From Spirochaetales bacterium (GTDB lineage Bacteria; Spirochaetota; Spirochaetia; DSM-27196; SLST01): a DNA stretch of 34,604 bases. The stretch covers positions 1-34,604 of the forward strand of contig JAHOYX010000040.1 in the NCBI GenBank assembly GCA_019038705.1, in the 5' to 3' direction. The position numbers and the translations under genes were made by a program. Below, piece after piece: positions 22,704 through 30,666 of the stretch (its first letter is position 1; every line of letters starts with the position of its first letter). Below the pieces are notes generated by a model. It ran no database searches, was not told the origin of the DNA, and saw only the letters and a program-made list of their open reading frames with translations.

Positions 22704-23342
22704 GTGCGCGCCGCCAAGCTTCCGAGTCTCCCGACAATCCGGAGACTCCCATCATATCTCCACGTGATTGAGAACGCCGACAGGGAGGGCCAGGAGTTCA
22801 TATCGGGAACGGTGATCGCTGAGGAATTGGATCTGGAACCGATTCAGGTTCGAAAGGATCTGGCAATCACCGGAATTGTCGGAAGACCCCGCATCGGATT
22901 CCCCGTTGTCGAGCTGATTGACGCGATCTACGCGTTCCTCCACTGGAACCAGGACCACCGCGCCATTGTTGTCGGCGCCGGCAACCTCGCCGCCGCTCTC
23001 ATGGGGTACCCTGAGTTCCCGAGACGGGGGCTGAGCCTGGTGGCGGCTTTTGATGTGGATCCGGTCAAGGTGGGCCAGTCGATCAATGGAACGCCTGTCT
23101 ACTTCCTGGATGAAATCGGGCGGCGTCTCCCGGCTCTCCGAAGTTCGCTCGCCATACTGACGGTCCCGTCGTCGAACGCCCAGGCCGTAGCCGAACGCAT
23201 CATCGAGGCCGGGATTACCGCTATCTGGAACTTCACCAACGTGAAGCTGAAGGTCCCATCCGGGGTGATCCTCCAGAAGGAAGACCTCTCGTCCGGATAC
23301 GCCGTTCTCTCCGTGAAGATCCGTAAACTCCATGACAAGTGA
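22704..23342 (+). CDS. rex: Redox-sensing transcriptional repressor Rex
   Basis: Rex binds DNA when the NADH/NAD+ ratio is low and leaves it when NADH is high, controlling fermentation and respiration genes. The 212-residue product has an N-terminal winged helix (about 5-75; YLHVIENADREGQEFISGTV, then LEPIQVRKDLA), the Rossmann motif AIVVGAGNLAAALMGY (about 88-103), FDVDPVKVGQSINGTPV after it, and a C-terminal swap helix. I start at GTG 22704 because the promoter TATAAT at 22667 lies inside the longer ORF (22626) and the family begins close to here; AGGGG lies 9-10 nt upstream. The rlmK start overlaps its last 11 bases. Possible targets in the window include the alcohol dehydrogenase, but no Rex box was found. 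Confidence 0.93.
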   Translation: MRAAKLPSLPTIRRLPSYLHVIENADREGQEFISGTVIAEELDLEPIQVRKDLAITGIVGRPRIGFPVVELIDAIYAFLHWNQDHRAIVVGAGNLAAALMGYPEFPRRGLSLVAAFDVDPVKVGQSINGTPVYFLDEIGRRLPALRSSLAILTVPSSNAQAVAERIIEAGITAIWNFTNVKLKVPSGVILQKEDLSSGYAVLSVKIRKLHDK

Positions 23343-24309
23343 CCTCGACTACCAGGTTGAGATCTTCACAAACAGACTCAAGAAGCGTGCCAAACACCTC
23401 GGGAAGTGGGCCCGGAAGAATGATATCTCATGCTATCGGTTGTACGACCGCGACATACCGGAAATTCCGCTTGCGGTTGATCTCTACGAGAACTATCTCC
23501 ACCTGGCCGAGTATTCGGCACAGCACAAACCAATTCCGGGAACTCCGGACGAATACCGAACAGCCATGACAGACGCGGCTCGACGGGCATTGGGGGTGCC
23601 GGAGGGTCGAGTGTTCTACAAACAGAGGCGGCAGACACCCCGCGGTGACCAGTACGAGCGAATCTCTTCAACCGCAAGTCTCGCAACTGTATCTGAGGGC
23701 GGTCTCAAGTTCCGGGTCAACTTCAGTGACTATCTGGATACCGGTCTGTTTCTGGATCACCGCCGGACACGCGCTATGATGAGAGAGCTCGTTGCTGAGC
23801 TGGCCGCCGAGAGGCCGGTTCGTGTGCTCAATCTTTTCTCGTACACCGGCTCGTTCACCGTCTACGTTGCAGACGGCGGAGCGCTCCGCACCGTCAGCGT
23901 CGACATGAGCAACACCTACACAGACTGGGCCCGCGAGAACCTGGCGCTGAACGGGTTGGCGATTGAACGGAACATACTGCTTGCCCAGGATGTCTTCCGA
24001 TTCCTTGAACATCCGGATTCACGTTCCTTTGATCTCGTCATCCTGGACCCGCCAACATTCTCAAACAGCAAGAAGATGGATCGGATCCTGGACCTGCAGA
24101 GGGATCACGTGGAGTTAATCCAGGCTGCGGGGAAATTCCTGCGCAGAGGAGGGTTCCTGCTCTTCTCCACCAATCGTCGGAAGTTCACAATGGAGTCACA
24201 GAGTCTCGGCGAATTCTCAGTCACGGATATCACCTCTCAAACAATCCCGCAGGACTTCCGCGACAAGAGAATCCATCACTGCTGGCTGCTCGAAAAGAGG
24301 ACCTCGTAG
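23332..24309 (+). CDS. rlmK: 23S rRNA (guanine) methyltransferase, stand-alone RlmK type
   Basis: This 325-residue class I SAM methyltransferase corresponds to the C-terminal half of E. coli RlmL (RlmKL), the domain that makes m7G2069 in 23S rRNA. The likeness is close and extends along the protein: NRLKKRAKHLGKWARKNDIS, CYRLYDRDIPE, NFSDYLDTGLFLDHRRTR, SAM-site VLNLFSYTGSFTVY (about 165-178), VDMSNTYTDWARENL and the catalytic-region DPPTFSNSKKMD (about 240-251). The THUMP and m2G2445 (RlmL) half is absent. It starts at ATG 23332 within the end of rex, so the two are translationally coupled, and ends 16 bp from the convergent tyrS with no terminator between. The assignment is by remembered sequence likeness; target base not proven. 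Confidence 0.88.
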   Translation: MTSDLDYQVEIFTNRLKKRAKHLGKWARKNDISCYRLYDRDIPEIPLAVDLYENYLHLAEYSAQHKPIPGTPDEYRTAMTDAARRALGVPEGRVFYKQRRQTPRGDQYERISSTASLATVSEGGLKFRVNFSDYLDTGLFLDHRRTRAMMRELVAELAAERPVRVLNLFSYTGSFTVYVADGGALRTVSVDMSNTYTDWARENLALNGLAIERNILLAQDVFRFLEHPDSRSFDLVILDPPTFSNSKKMDRILDLQRDHVELIQAAGKFLRRGGFLLFSTNRRKFTMESQSLGEFSVTDITSQTIPQDFRDKRIHHCWLLEKRTS

Positions 24310-24325
24310 AGCTCGCCCGCCACCG

Positions 24326-25555
24326 TCAGTCCACGACTACCCTGAAGTAGCGTTTCTTTCCGGACTTGAGCAGCAGACCGTCGTCTGTTTCAAAGGACTC
24401 GTCTATGACTGCTTCGGAATCGGTGATCTTCTGTTCATTGATGCTCGCTCCCCCCTGCTGAACGAGCCGACGCGCCTCGCCGCGAGAGGCGCACAGATCG
24501 GTCCGGAAAAAGAGATCAAGGACACCGATGCCGGCCCGGAGTTCCCTTCGCTCGATGCGGATTTCGGGGATCCCCTCCACGTTTCTGCCTTCGGCACCGA
24601 AGGCGGCTCTGGCCGCCGCCTGCGCCTGCTCTGCCGCCTCGCGCCCGTGGATGAGCACCGTGGCCTCCAGCGCGAGCACTTCCTTGGCGTCGTTGGCTTC
24701 CCGGTCCTTCAATCCGCCCAGCCGTCGGCACTCGTCTGTCGGCAGGAAGGTGAATCCCAGAAGAAACTTCTCCACATCGGCGTCCGGCACGTTCCGCCAG
24801 TACTGGTAGAACTCGTACGGACTGAGAATCGACGGGTCCAGGAAAAGCGCTCCTTTTTCGGTCTTGCCCATCTTCTTGCCATCGGCACGAGTTACCAGCG
24901 GAAAGGTCAGTCCGAAGGCCTCGCCGCCCTCAACCCGCCTGATGAGGTCAACTCCGGCAACAATGTTGCCCCACTGATCATCGCCGCCAATCTGAAGCTT
25001 CACGCCATGGTTGCGGTAGAGTTCCAGAAAGTCGAACGATTGCAGCAGCTGATAGTTGAACTCGATGAAGGAGAGGCCGGTTTCCATCCGCATCCGATAG
25101 GTCTCGAAGGTGAGCATGCGGTTGACGCTGAAATGCCGGCCGATGTCCCGGAGGAATTCGATGTAGTTCAGCTCGGCGAGCCACTCTGCATTGTTCACGA
25201 TTGAACCGCTTGCGCCCGCTGCGTCAAGGAAGCGCGTGATTTGCGCGCTCATGATCTCGATGTTCTGGTTGATCTGCTCAACGGTGAGCATCTGGCGCGT
25301 TTCGGTCTTGCCCGACGGGTCCCCTATCCGCGCCGTGCCACCACCAATGAGCGGGACGGCGCGATGACCGGCCCGTGCCAGGTGGGCCATGGCATAGAGC
25401 GGCACCAGGTGCCCGATGTGCATGCTCGATCCGGTCGGATCAATCCCGACGTAGAACCCAACAGTTTCCTGATCAAGGAGCCGGCCCAGTGCGTCTTCAT
25501 TGGTGCACTGCGCGAAGAATCCGCGCTCCTTCAGCGTGCGAAGCGGCTCACTCAC
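24326..25555 (-). CDS. tyrS: Tyrosyl-tRNA synthetase
   Basis: This class I synthetase charges tRNA-Tyr. Its 409 residues include the HIGH motif in GIDPTGSSMHIGHLVPLYAM, the second signature KMGKT in ADGKKMGKTEKGALFLD (KMSKS equivalent, about 230), and a C-terminal S4-like RNA-binding domain (about 340-400; LCASRGEARRLVQQGGASIN). It starts with GTG 25555, sharing GTGA with the stop of glyS; AGGG lies 7 nt upstream. It is the last gene of an alaA-gltX-glyS-tyrS run on the minus strand, so three synthetases are likely made from one transcript. Confidence 0.96.
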   Translation of the reverse strand: MSEPLRTLKERGFFAQCTNEDALGRLLDQETVGFYVGIDPTGSSMHIGHLVPLYAMAHLARAGHRAVPLIGGGTARIGDPSGKTETRQMLTVEQINQNIEIMSAQITRFLDAAGASGSIVNNAEWLAELNYIEFLRDIGRHFSVNRMLTFETYRMRMETGLSFIEFNYQLLQSFDFLELYRNHGVKLQIGGDDQWGNIVAGVDLIRRVEGGEAFGLTFPLVTRADGKKMGKTEKGALFLDPSILSPYEFYQYWRNVPDADVEKFLLGFTFLPTDECRRLGGLKDREANDAKEVLALEATVLIHGREAAEQAQAAARAAFGAEGRNVEGIPEIRIERRELRAGIGVLDLFFRTDLCASRGEARRLVQQGGASINEQKITDSEAVIDESFETDDGLLLKSGKKRYFRVVVD

Positions 25556-26901
25556 GTTCCGACCCTCGTGTACTCACGGGTTCCCTGGCGGATCCGCTCA
25601 CCAATCTGACTCACCGGAATGCGAATCTGCTCCATTGAATCACGGAATCTCAAGGTTACCGTGTTATCGTCCTTCGTCTGGTAATCAACTGTGACGCAAT
25701 ACGGGGTGCCAATCTCATCCTGCCGGCGATACCGTCTCCCTATGGCACCGCCTTGATCGTAGAAGGATGAGAAATCCTCACGCAACTCCCGCTCAATCTT
25801 TCGGGCCACCTCGGCAATGCCATCCTTCTTCACCAGGGGGAATACACCTACGGTGATCGGCGCAAGGTCAGGATGGAAACGAAGCACCGTCCGGACGTCG
25901 CCCTCGCCCGCCTCTTCCTCTTCGTATGCGTCGGCCAGAACCATGAGCACTGTCCGCGTGAGGCCGGCTGAGGTTTCAACGATGTACGGAAGGAACCGCT
26001 CTCCTTTCACATCGTCCAGATAGGTCAGATCCTTCCCGGAGAACTCAGCGTGACGAGAGAGGTCGAAGTCGGTTCGATTATGTATCCCTTCCAACTCGTT
26101 CCACCCGAACGGGAACAGATACTCGATGTCAAACGCCTTCTTCGCGTAGTGGGCCAGTTCGTCCGGGCCATGTTCGTGGAACCGCAAACAATCCGGTCGT
26201 ATGCCCAGTTTGGCGTAGTACTCCATCCGCTGGGCCATCCAGTAGTCAAACCACTTCTCGTCCTCACTGGGATGGACGAAATACTGCATCTCCATCTGTT
26301 CAAACTCGACCGTCCGAAAGATGAAGTTCTTTGTGACGATTTCGTTCCTGAACGCCTTCCCCACCTGCGCTATCCCGAACGGCACCTTCACCCGTGAGGT
26401 CTGCACCACGTTCTTGAAGTTCACGTAGATTCCCTGGGCCGTCTCGGGCCGGAGGAACACGACACTGGCGCTGTCCTCCACCGCACCAACATGGGTCTTG
26501 AACATGAGGTTGAATCGACGTGGCGCGGAGAGGGGATTCCCCGCCGGGCTGGTCATGGTGGATTGCTGTTCCGGCGTCAGGTGATCAAAGCGAAATCGCT
26601 CATTGGTTACCGTATCCTCCGCCATGAGATCGTCGAAATTCTCGATGTGTCCGGAGGCTTCCCACACTTTGGGGTGCATCATGATTGCAGCGTCAATCCC
26701 GACGATGTTGTCGTGAAGTTGCGTCATTTCGCGCCACCAGAACTTCTGGATCCTGTTCTTGAGCTCCGACCCAAGCGGTCCGTAGTCCCACGCGGAGGCA
26801 AGTCCACCGTAGATGTCCGAGGACGGGAAGATGAAGCCACGCCTCTTGCAGAGAGAGACAATTGTCTCCATGAGTTTTGGATCGATTGTTGGTTCCGACA
26901 T
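25552..26901 (-). CDS. glyS: Glycyl-tRNA synthetase (dimeric, alpha2 type)
   Basis: This class II synthetase is of the eukaryote/archaea/Gram-positive-like alpha2 type, not the alpha2-beta2 type of E. coli. Its 449 residues include SSDIYGGLASAWDYGPLG (about 26-43), motif 2 GIAQVGKAFRNEI with the conserved FRNE, motif 3 YIVETSAGLTRTVLMVLADA, and a C-terminal anticodon-binding domain (about 355-445). ATG 26901 has GGAG 6 nt upstream. The 72-bp gap to gltX contains a short tandem repeat, and the gene overlaps tyrS by 4 bp. The presence of this type agrees with spirochaetes. Confidence 0.96.
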   Translation of the reverse strand: MSEPTIDPKLMETIVSLCKRRGFIFPSSDIYGGLASAWDYGPLGSELKNRIQKFWWREMTQLHDNIVGIDAAIMMHPKVWEASGHIENFDDLMAEDTVTNERFRFDHLTPEQQSTMTSPAGNPLSAPRRFNLMFKTHVGAVEDSASVVFLRPETAQGIYVNFKNVVQTSRVKVPFGIAQVGKAFRNEIVTKNFIFRTVEFEQMEMQYFVHPSEDEKWFDYWMAQRMEYYAKLGIRPDCLRFHEHGPDELAHYAKKAFDIEYLFPFGWNELEGIHNRTDFDLSRHAEFSGKDLTYLDDVKGERFLPYIVETSAGLTRTVLMVLADAYEEEEAGEGDVRTVLRFHPDLAPITVGVFPLVKKDGIAEVARKIERELREDFSSFYDQGGAIGRRYRRQDEIGTPYCVTVDYQTKDDNTVTLRFRDSMEQIRIPVSQIGERIRQGTREYTRVGT

Positions 26902-26939
26902 TTTGTACTCCGTAGTGTTCTCGTTGATCGGCGGCGTTT

Positions 26940-26970
26940 GGCCGTATCCTCGGCGGGCCGTATCCTCGGC
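26940..26970. repeat. Short tandem repeat in the gltX-glyS gap
   Basis: GGCCGTATCCTCGGC occurs twice, 16 bp apart. It could be a local slippage duplication. It is GC-rich and can form weak hairpins but has no T-run, so I do not call it a terminator. Confidence 0.7.
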
Positions 26971-26973
26971 CGT

Positions 26974-28437
26974 CTACTGCGACTTCAGCAGGTTTATCGC
27001 CGCCTCAATTCGTTCTGTTGCCAACTCTGCACCGAGCAGGCGTATTGATCCAAACAGCGGCGGCGAGATCCGGCTGCCCGTTATCGCAATTCGGATTGGC
27101 ATGAGCAGATTCCCGAGCTTGGTTCCAAGCTCATCCGCCATGCTGCGAAACTTCTGTTCATTCTCGTCGTCCGACATGTCCGGCACCACCCGGACCATGG
27201 GTTTCACAGCCTGAAGAATGCCCAGCGTCTCCTCGACCGTGAGTTTCTTGGGCAACAGGTCCTCCGGGCTGTACGCGCCAGGTTCACCAAACAGGAATCC
27301 CAGCATGGCCGGCGCGTCCTTGAGATACTTCAACCGCTCCTGAATCAGAGGGATAGCGTCGCGAAGGATGCGCGCATGATCATCGGTCGGTGGATTACCT
27401 ACCGTCCCCGATTCCTCCATGAACGGCAGAACAGCGTCGTACAGCGCATCCGAACTCAGTTCTCTGATATAGACACCATTGAGCCACTCGAGCTTCTTGT
27501 AATCGAATATCGCGGGTGCTTTGCTGATCTTCTCGAGGGAGAACAACTCTTCAAGCTCGGCCGTGGAGAAGATCTCGCGCTTGTCGTCGTAACTCCACCC
27601 GAGTCGCGAAACGTAGTTGATGATAGCGTCCGGCAGATATCCTGCCGACCGAAACTCCAGCAGGCTCGTTGCCCCGTGCCGCTTACTCAGCTTCTGCCCG
27701 TCGTCACCCATGACCAAGGGCAGGTGGCAGAACTCCGGCGGCTCCCAGCCGAGTGCACGGTAGATGAGCACGTGCAGCGGTGCGGAAGGAATCCACTCCT
27801 GGGCACGCATGATGTGGCTGATCTCCATAAGGTGGTCATCCACGACGTTTGCGAGATGATACGTTGGATACCCGTCAGACTTCAGGAGCACCGGATCCGG
27901 ATTCACATCCTCATTGGCCCAGCTCACCTCACCGAGCACCGAGTCATGGAATGTGGTGGATCCATCCAGCGGCACTTTGAATCTCACGACCGATTGAATA
28001 CCTCGGTTGCGATACTCCTCCTTCTCGTCTTCGGGCATGTCACGAAAACGGCGGTCATAACCGGAACCTTTGCCCTCCTGTTCCTCTCGTGCCGAGAGGA
28101 GTTCCTGAGCGGTATCGTACGCGTAGTAGGCATGTCCGCTCTCTATCAGTTTCTGCGCGTATTCCCGGTAGAGGCCACTCCGTTCGGATTGCACGTATGG
28201 ACCGTAATCCCCTCCAACGTCCGGCCCCTCGTCCCACCGGATACCCAGCCACGAGAAAGTATCGTGGATGTCCTGGAGTGACTTCTCGTCGTAGCGCTCT
28301 CGATCTGTGTCCTCAATGCGCAGAATGAAGCGCCCACCGGAGGAGCGTGCAAAGAAATAATTGAACAGGGCCGTCCTCACCCCGCCGATGTGCTGCAGGC
28401 CGGTCGGCGAAGGAGCGTATCTCACACGTACATTCAT
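26974..28437 (-). CDS. gltX: Glutamyl-tRNA synthetase
   Basis: This class I synthetase attaches glutamate to tRNA-Glu. At 487 residues it has the N-terminal signature RYAPSPTGLQHIGGVRTALF (HIGH equivalent HIGG), the ERYDEKSL region, KLSKRHGATSLLEF (KMSKS equivalent, about 255) and a helical C-terminal anticodon-binding part. The zinc-binding cysteines of the E. coli enzyme are not present. Whether it also charges tRNA-Gln cannot be told from sequence. A strong promoter at 28446-28474 ends 8 nt before ATG 28437 and there is no Shine-Dalgarno sequence, so it is the best leaderless candidate in the window. It follows alaA by 50 bp. Confidence 0.96.
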   Translation of the reverse strand: MNVRVRYAPSPTGLQHIGGVRTALFNYFFARSSGGRFILRIEDTDRERYDEKSLQDIHDTFSWLGIRWDEGPDVGGDYGPYVQSERSGLYREYAQKLIESGHAYYAYDTAQELLSAREEQEGKGSGYDRRFRDMPEDEKEEYRNRGIQSVVRFKVPLDGSTTFHDSVLGEVSWANEDVNPDPVLLKSDGYPTYHLANVVDDHLMEISHIMRAQEWIPSAPLHVLIYRALGWEPPEFCHLPLVMGDDGQKLSKRHGATSLLEFRSAGYLPDAIINYVSRLGWSYDDKREIFSTAELEELFSLEKISKAPAIFDYKKLEWLNGVYIRELSSDALYDAVLPFMEESGTVGNPPTDDHARILRDAIPLIQERLKYLKDAPAMLGFLFGEPGAYSPEDLLPKKLTVEETLGILQAVKPMVRVVPDMSDDENEQKFRSMADELGTKLGNLLMPIRIAITGSRISPPLFGSIRLLGAELATERIEAAINLLKSQ

Positions 28438-28445
28438 GTGCGCGG

Positions 28446-28474
28446 ATTATACCGATGGCAATGGACGGCTTCAA
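28446..28474 (-). promoter_or_regulatory. Promoter of gltX (near-leaderless)
   Basis: TTGAAG (-35, 4 of 6) and TATAAT (-10, 6 of 6) are exactly 17 bp apart on the minus strand, in the 50-bp alaA-gltX gap. Eight bases (CCGCGCAC) separate the -10 from ATG 28437, so the mRNA would begin 0-3 nt before the start codon. Confidence 0.7.
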
Positions 28475-28487
28475 GCGGAACCGACAC

Positions 28488-29702
28488 CTACTGACGGTAC
28501 CAGGAGAGAAAATCCGCAATCCCGTCCAGAGCCTCGCCAAGCACCTCTTCCGTCGGAAGGAAGACCAACCTGAAATGATCCGGCTTCGGACAATTGAAAC
28601 CAGTCCCCTGGACAACCAGGATTCGTTTTTCGCGCAGCAGGTCCAGAATGAACTGGAGGTCATCGGAAATGTTGAATCGTGCCGGATCAAGCCGTGGGAA
28701 GAGATAGAGAGCCCCCTTAGGCTTCACGCAGCTCACACCGGGAATGCTGGTCATCCTGTCGTACGCGAGATCCCGCTGATCGCGAAGCCGGCCTCCCTGA
28801 ATGACCAGATCATTGATGCTCTGGTATCCGCCCAGCGCGGTCTGAATCGCGTACTGGGACGGGACATTGCTGCACAGGCGCATACTTGCGAGCATGTTCA
28901 GTCCTTCTACGTAGTCCCCCAGCATCAGTTTCCGGCCGGAGACGAGCATCCACCCGGACCGGAATCCGGGCGCCCGGTAGTTCTTGCTCAGTCCGCCGAA
29001 ACTGATGCAGGCAAGATCAGTGCAGATGCTTGCCATGCTCACATGCTCGGTATCATCGTAGAGGATCTTGTCGTAGATCTCGTCGCTGAAAATCATCAGG
29101 TGGTGCTCGACTGCGATCTCCCGGATGGCGGCCAGGATTTCTCGCGGATAGACGGCCCCGGTGGGGTTGTTCGGATTGATAACGACGATTCCGCGCGTCC
29201 TGTCAGTCACCTTGCTGCGGATATCATCAAGATCCGGATACCAGTCGGACGCCTCGTCACAGTGATAATGAACGGGGGTTCCACCGGAAAGGCGAACCGC
29301 CGCACTCCAAAGCGGATAGTCAGGCGCCGGCACGAGCATCTGGTCACCGTTGTTCAAGAGACCCTGCATCGACATGACGATGAGTTCGCTCACGCCGTTT
29401 CCAATGTAGATGTCTTCAATCTCGACGTCCGGCACTGATCGTTGCTGATAGTACTGCATGACGGCTTTGCGAGCCGAGAAGAGCCCCTTGCTGTCGCAGT
29501 AGCCCTGGCTGTCGCGCAGGTTGAGGATGATGTCGTGGAACAGCTCGTCCGGGGCGTTCAGACCGAAGGGAGCTGTATTGCCGATATTCAGCTTCAGAAC
29601 CTGGTAGCCCTCTTCCTCCAGGCGTTTCGCTTCGGCAAGCGCCGGCCCTCGGATGTCGTAGCAGACGTCGGCCAGTTTCTGAGATCTCGGTATGTTCTGC
29701 AC
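28488..29702 (-). CDS. alaA: Alanine aminotransferase AlaA-type (PLP-dependent)
   Basis: This fold-type I aminotransferase makes alanine from pyruvate and glutamate. It is very close to E. coli AlaA as I remember it: LADVCYDIRGPALAEAKRLE, LKLNIGNTAPFG, QGYCDSKGLFSARKAVMQYY, EDIYIGNGVSELIV, VPAPDYPLW, NPNNPTGAVY, FSDEIYDKILYDD and the PLP-lysine motif GGLSKNYRAPGFRSGW. I use GTG 29702, one base after the stop of the upstream gene (TAGCGTG) with GGGAG 9 nt upstream. That gives 404 residues against 405 in E. coli; the TTG start of the ORF track (29723) adds non-conserved residues. It stands upstream of gltX, which has its own promoter. The shared theme is glutamate/alanine metabolism and tRNA charging. 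Confidence 0.93.
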   Translation of the reverse strand: MQNIPRSQKLADVCYDIRGPALAEAKRLEEEGYQVLKLNIGNTAPFGLNAPDELFHDIILNLRDSQGYCDSKGLFSARKAVMQYYQQRSVPDVEIEDIYIGNGVSELIVMSMQGLLNNGDQMLVPAPDYPLWSAAVRLSGGTPVHYHCDEASDWYPDLDDIRSKVTDRTRGIVVINPNNPTGAVYPREILAAIREIAVEHHLMIFSDEIYDKILYDDTEHVSMASICTDLACISFGGLSKNYRAPGFRSGWMLVSGRKLMLGDYVEGLNMLASMRLCSNVPSQYAIQTALGGYQSINDLVIQGGRLRDQRDLAYDRMTSIPGVSCVKPKGALYLFPRLDPARFNISDDLQFILDLLREKRILVVQGTGFNCPKPDHFRLVFLPTEEVLGEALDGIADFLSWYRQ

Positions 29703-29703
29703 G

Positions 29704-30516
29704 CTAGATGGCTCCCGGCCCAAAGGCCCACCGTGAGGCGTCGCCGATCAGCTTTGAGAGGACAAGCACCTGAAGGCCCGACCGCTGCCGCTCCAGCTCA
29801 CGCTCCCACCGTTCGCCCTTGTAGCGGGATTGCAGCGCCGATCTCAGCTTGCCGACGGTGCTTCGAGCGCTTTCATCGTGAGCCGAGGCGCTGTCAAGGA
29901 GATAGGCAATGAGCAATTGCTGAACCGGATTCTTCGTCTCATCGGCAATTGACATCAGAACGGCACGTGCCTCGTCAAGCTTCTGCTGGAGGATCAGCGC
30001 GAAGCCGTAGTTCCATCGGACCCAGACGGGTTCCGGGCAATCGCTGCGTTCCTTCATCTCGCCGAAAAATCGCTCCATTGCCGACGCATCGTTCTTCAAA
30101 AGGTAGGGTATCCCGAACTCCAGAGGGAATCGGGAAACCCACGCTGAATCAATCTCTCGAAGCCGGATCTCCAGCTCGGTGATCTTGTCTGACGCGCCGG
30201 TGACCACGTAGGCGTTGATGAGCACGCGAAGGCGCTGTTTCCCTAATCGATTCTTGACGAGAATCTTCAGCTCCAGATGCTCAATGAGGCCCTGCCAGTC
30301 CTCTCGCTCCAGCAGGGTAAACAGACGCCAATTGATACCGAAATAGGTATTCAATCCGCCGAGAACGGCGGCGAATACTATTGCAACCGGCCAGTTGCCA
30401 CTCCAGAAGATCTGCGAGTACTCCCACCCCAGCACCAGCGCGGGCATGAGGACGATCAGTGCGAATGCCGCAACGATAACAGAATTGAAAAGCGCAAAAA
30501 GTATGCGAAACTTCAT
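29704..30516 (-). CDS. Membrane-anchored protein with TPR-like cytoplasmic domain, function unknown
   Basis: I do not recognise this 270-residue protein by name. Two membrane helices lie at about 5-30 and 42-60 (SVIVAAFALIVLMPALVLGW and WPVAIVFAAVLGGLNTYFGI). The rest (about 65-265) is helical and TPR-like (LEREDWQGLIEHLELKILVK, RVLINAYVVTGASDKITELE, GFALILQQKLDEARAVLMSI). A protein of this shape, with two helices and a tetratricopeptide tail, is common in spirochaetes as a conserved hypothetical. ATG 30516 has GGGGTGAG close upstream. It is the first gene of the alaA-side cluster, one base before alaA, and divergent from the HD-GYP gene across 150 bp, where I find no convincing promoter. Confidence 0.75.
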   Translation of the reverse strand: MKFRILFALFNSVIVAAFALIVLMPALVLGWEYSQIFWSGNWPVAIVFAAVLGGLNTYFGINWRLFTLLEREDWQGLIEHLELKILVKNRLGKQRLRVLINAYVVTGASDKITELEIRLREIDSAWVSRFPLEFGIPYLLKNDASAMERFFGEMKERSDCPEPVWVRWNYGFALILQQKLDEARAVLMSIADETKNPVQQLLIAYLLDSASAHDESARSTVGKLRSALQSRYKGERWERELERQRSGLQVLVLSKLIGDASRWAFGPGAI

Positions 30517-30666
30517 CTCTCACCCCAAGGAGTTGTGCTCGGAAGAGTATCAGAATCCAGCACCAATGTAACGGCCACCACAAGTTTCACACCCGCGAGC
30601 GCTGAAGACAACTGCTCATTGAGTTCTGGACCTTCCTCGTCAGGTGTATTACTCTCGGTATGCAAT

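Noticed and set aside
23382-23396. Partial sigma-54 match TGGCACG-N4-TTGA on the minus strand
   Set aside because: The essential C of the -12 GC is missing, and it is inside rlmK with no gene in that direction nearby.
30277-30666. Extended N-terminus of the HD-GYP ORF
   Set aside because: It would overlap the divergent membrane/TPR gene on the opposite strand for 240 bp and looks like shadow sequence. ATG 30667 begins the domain-like part.
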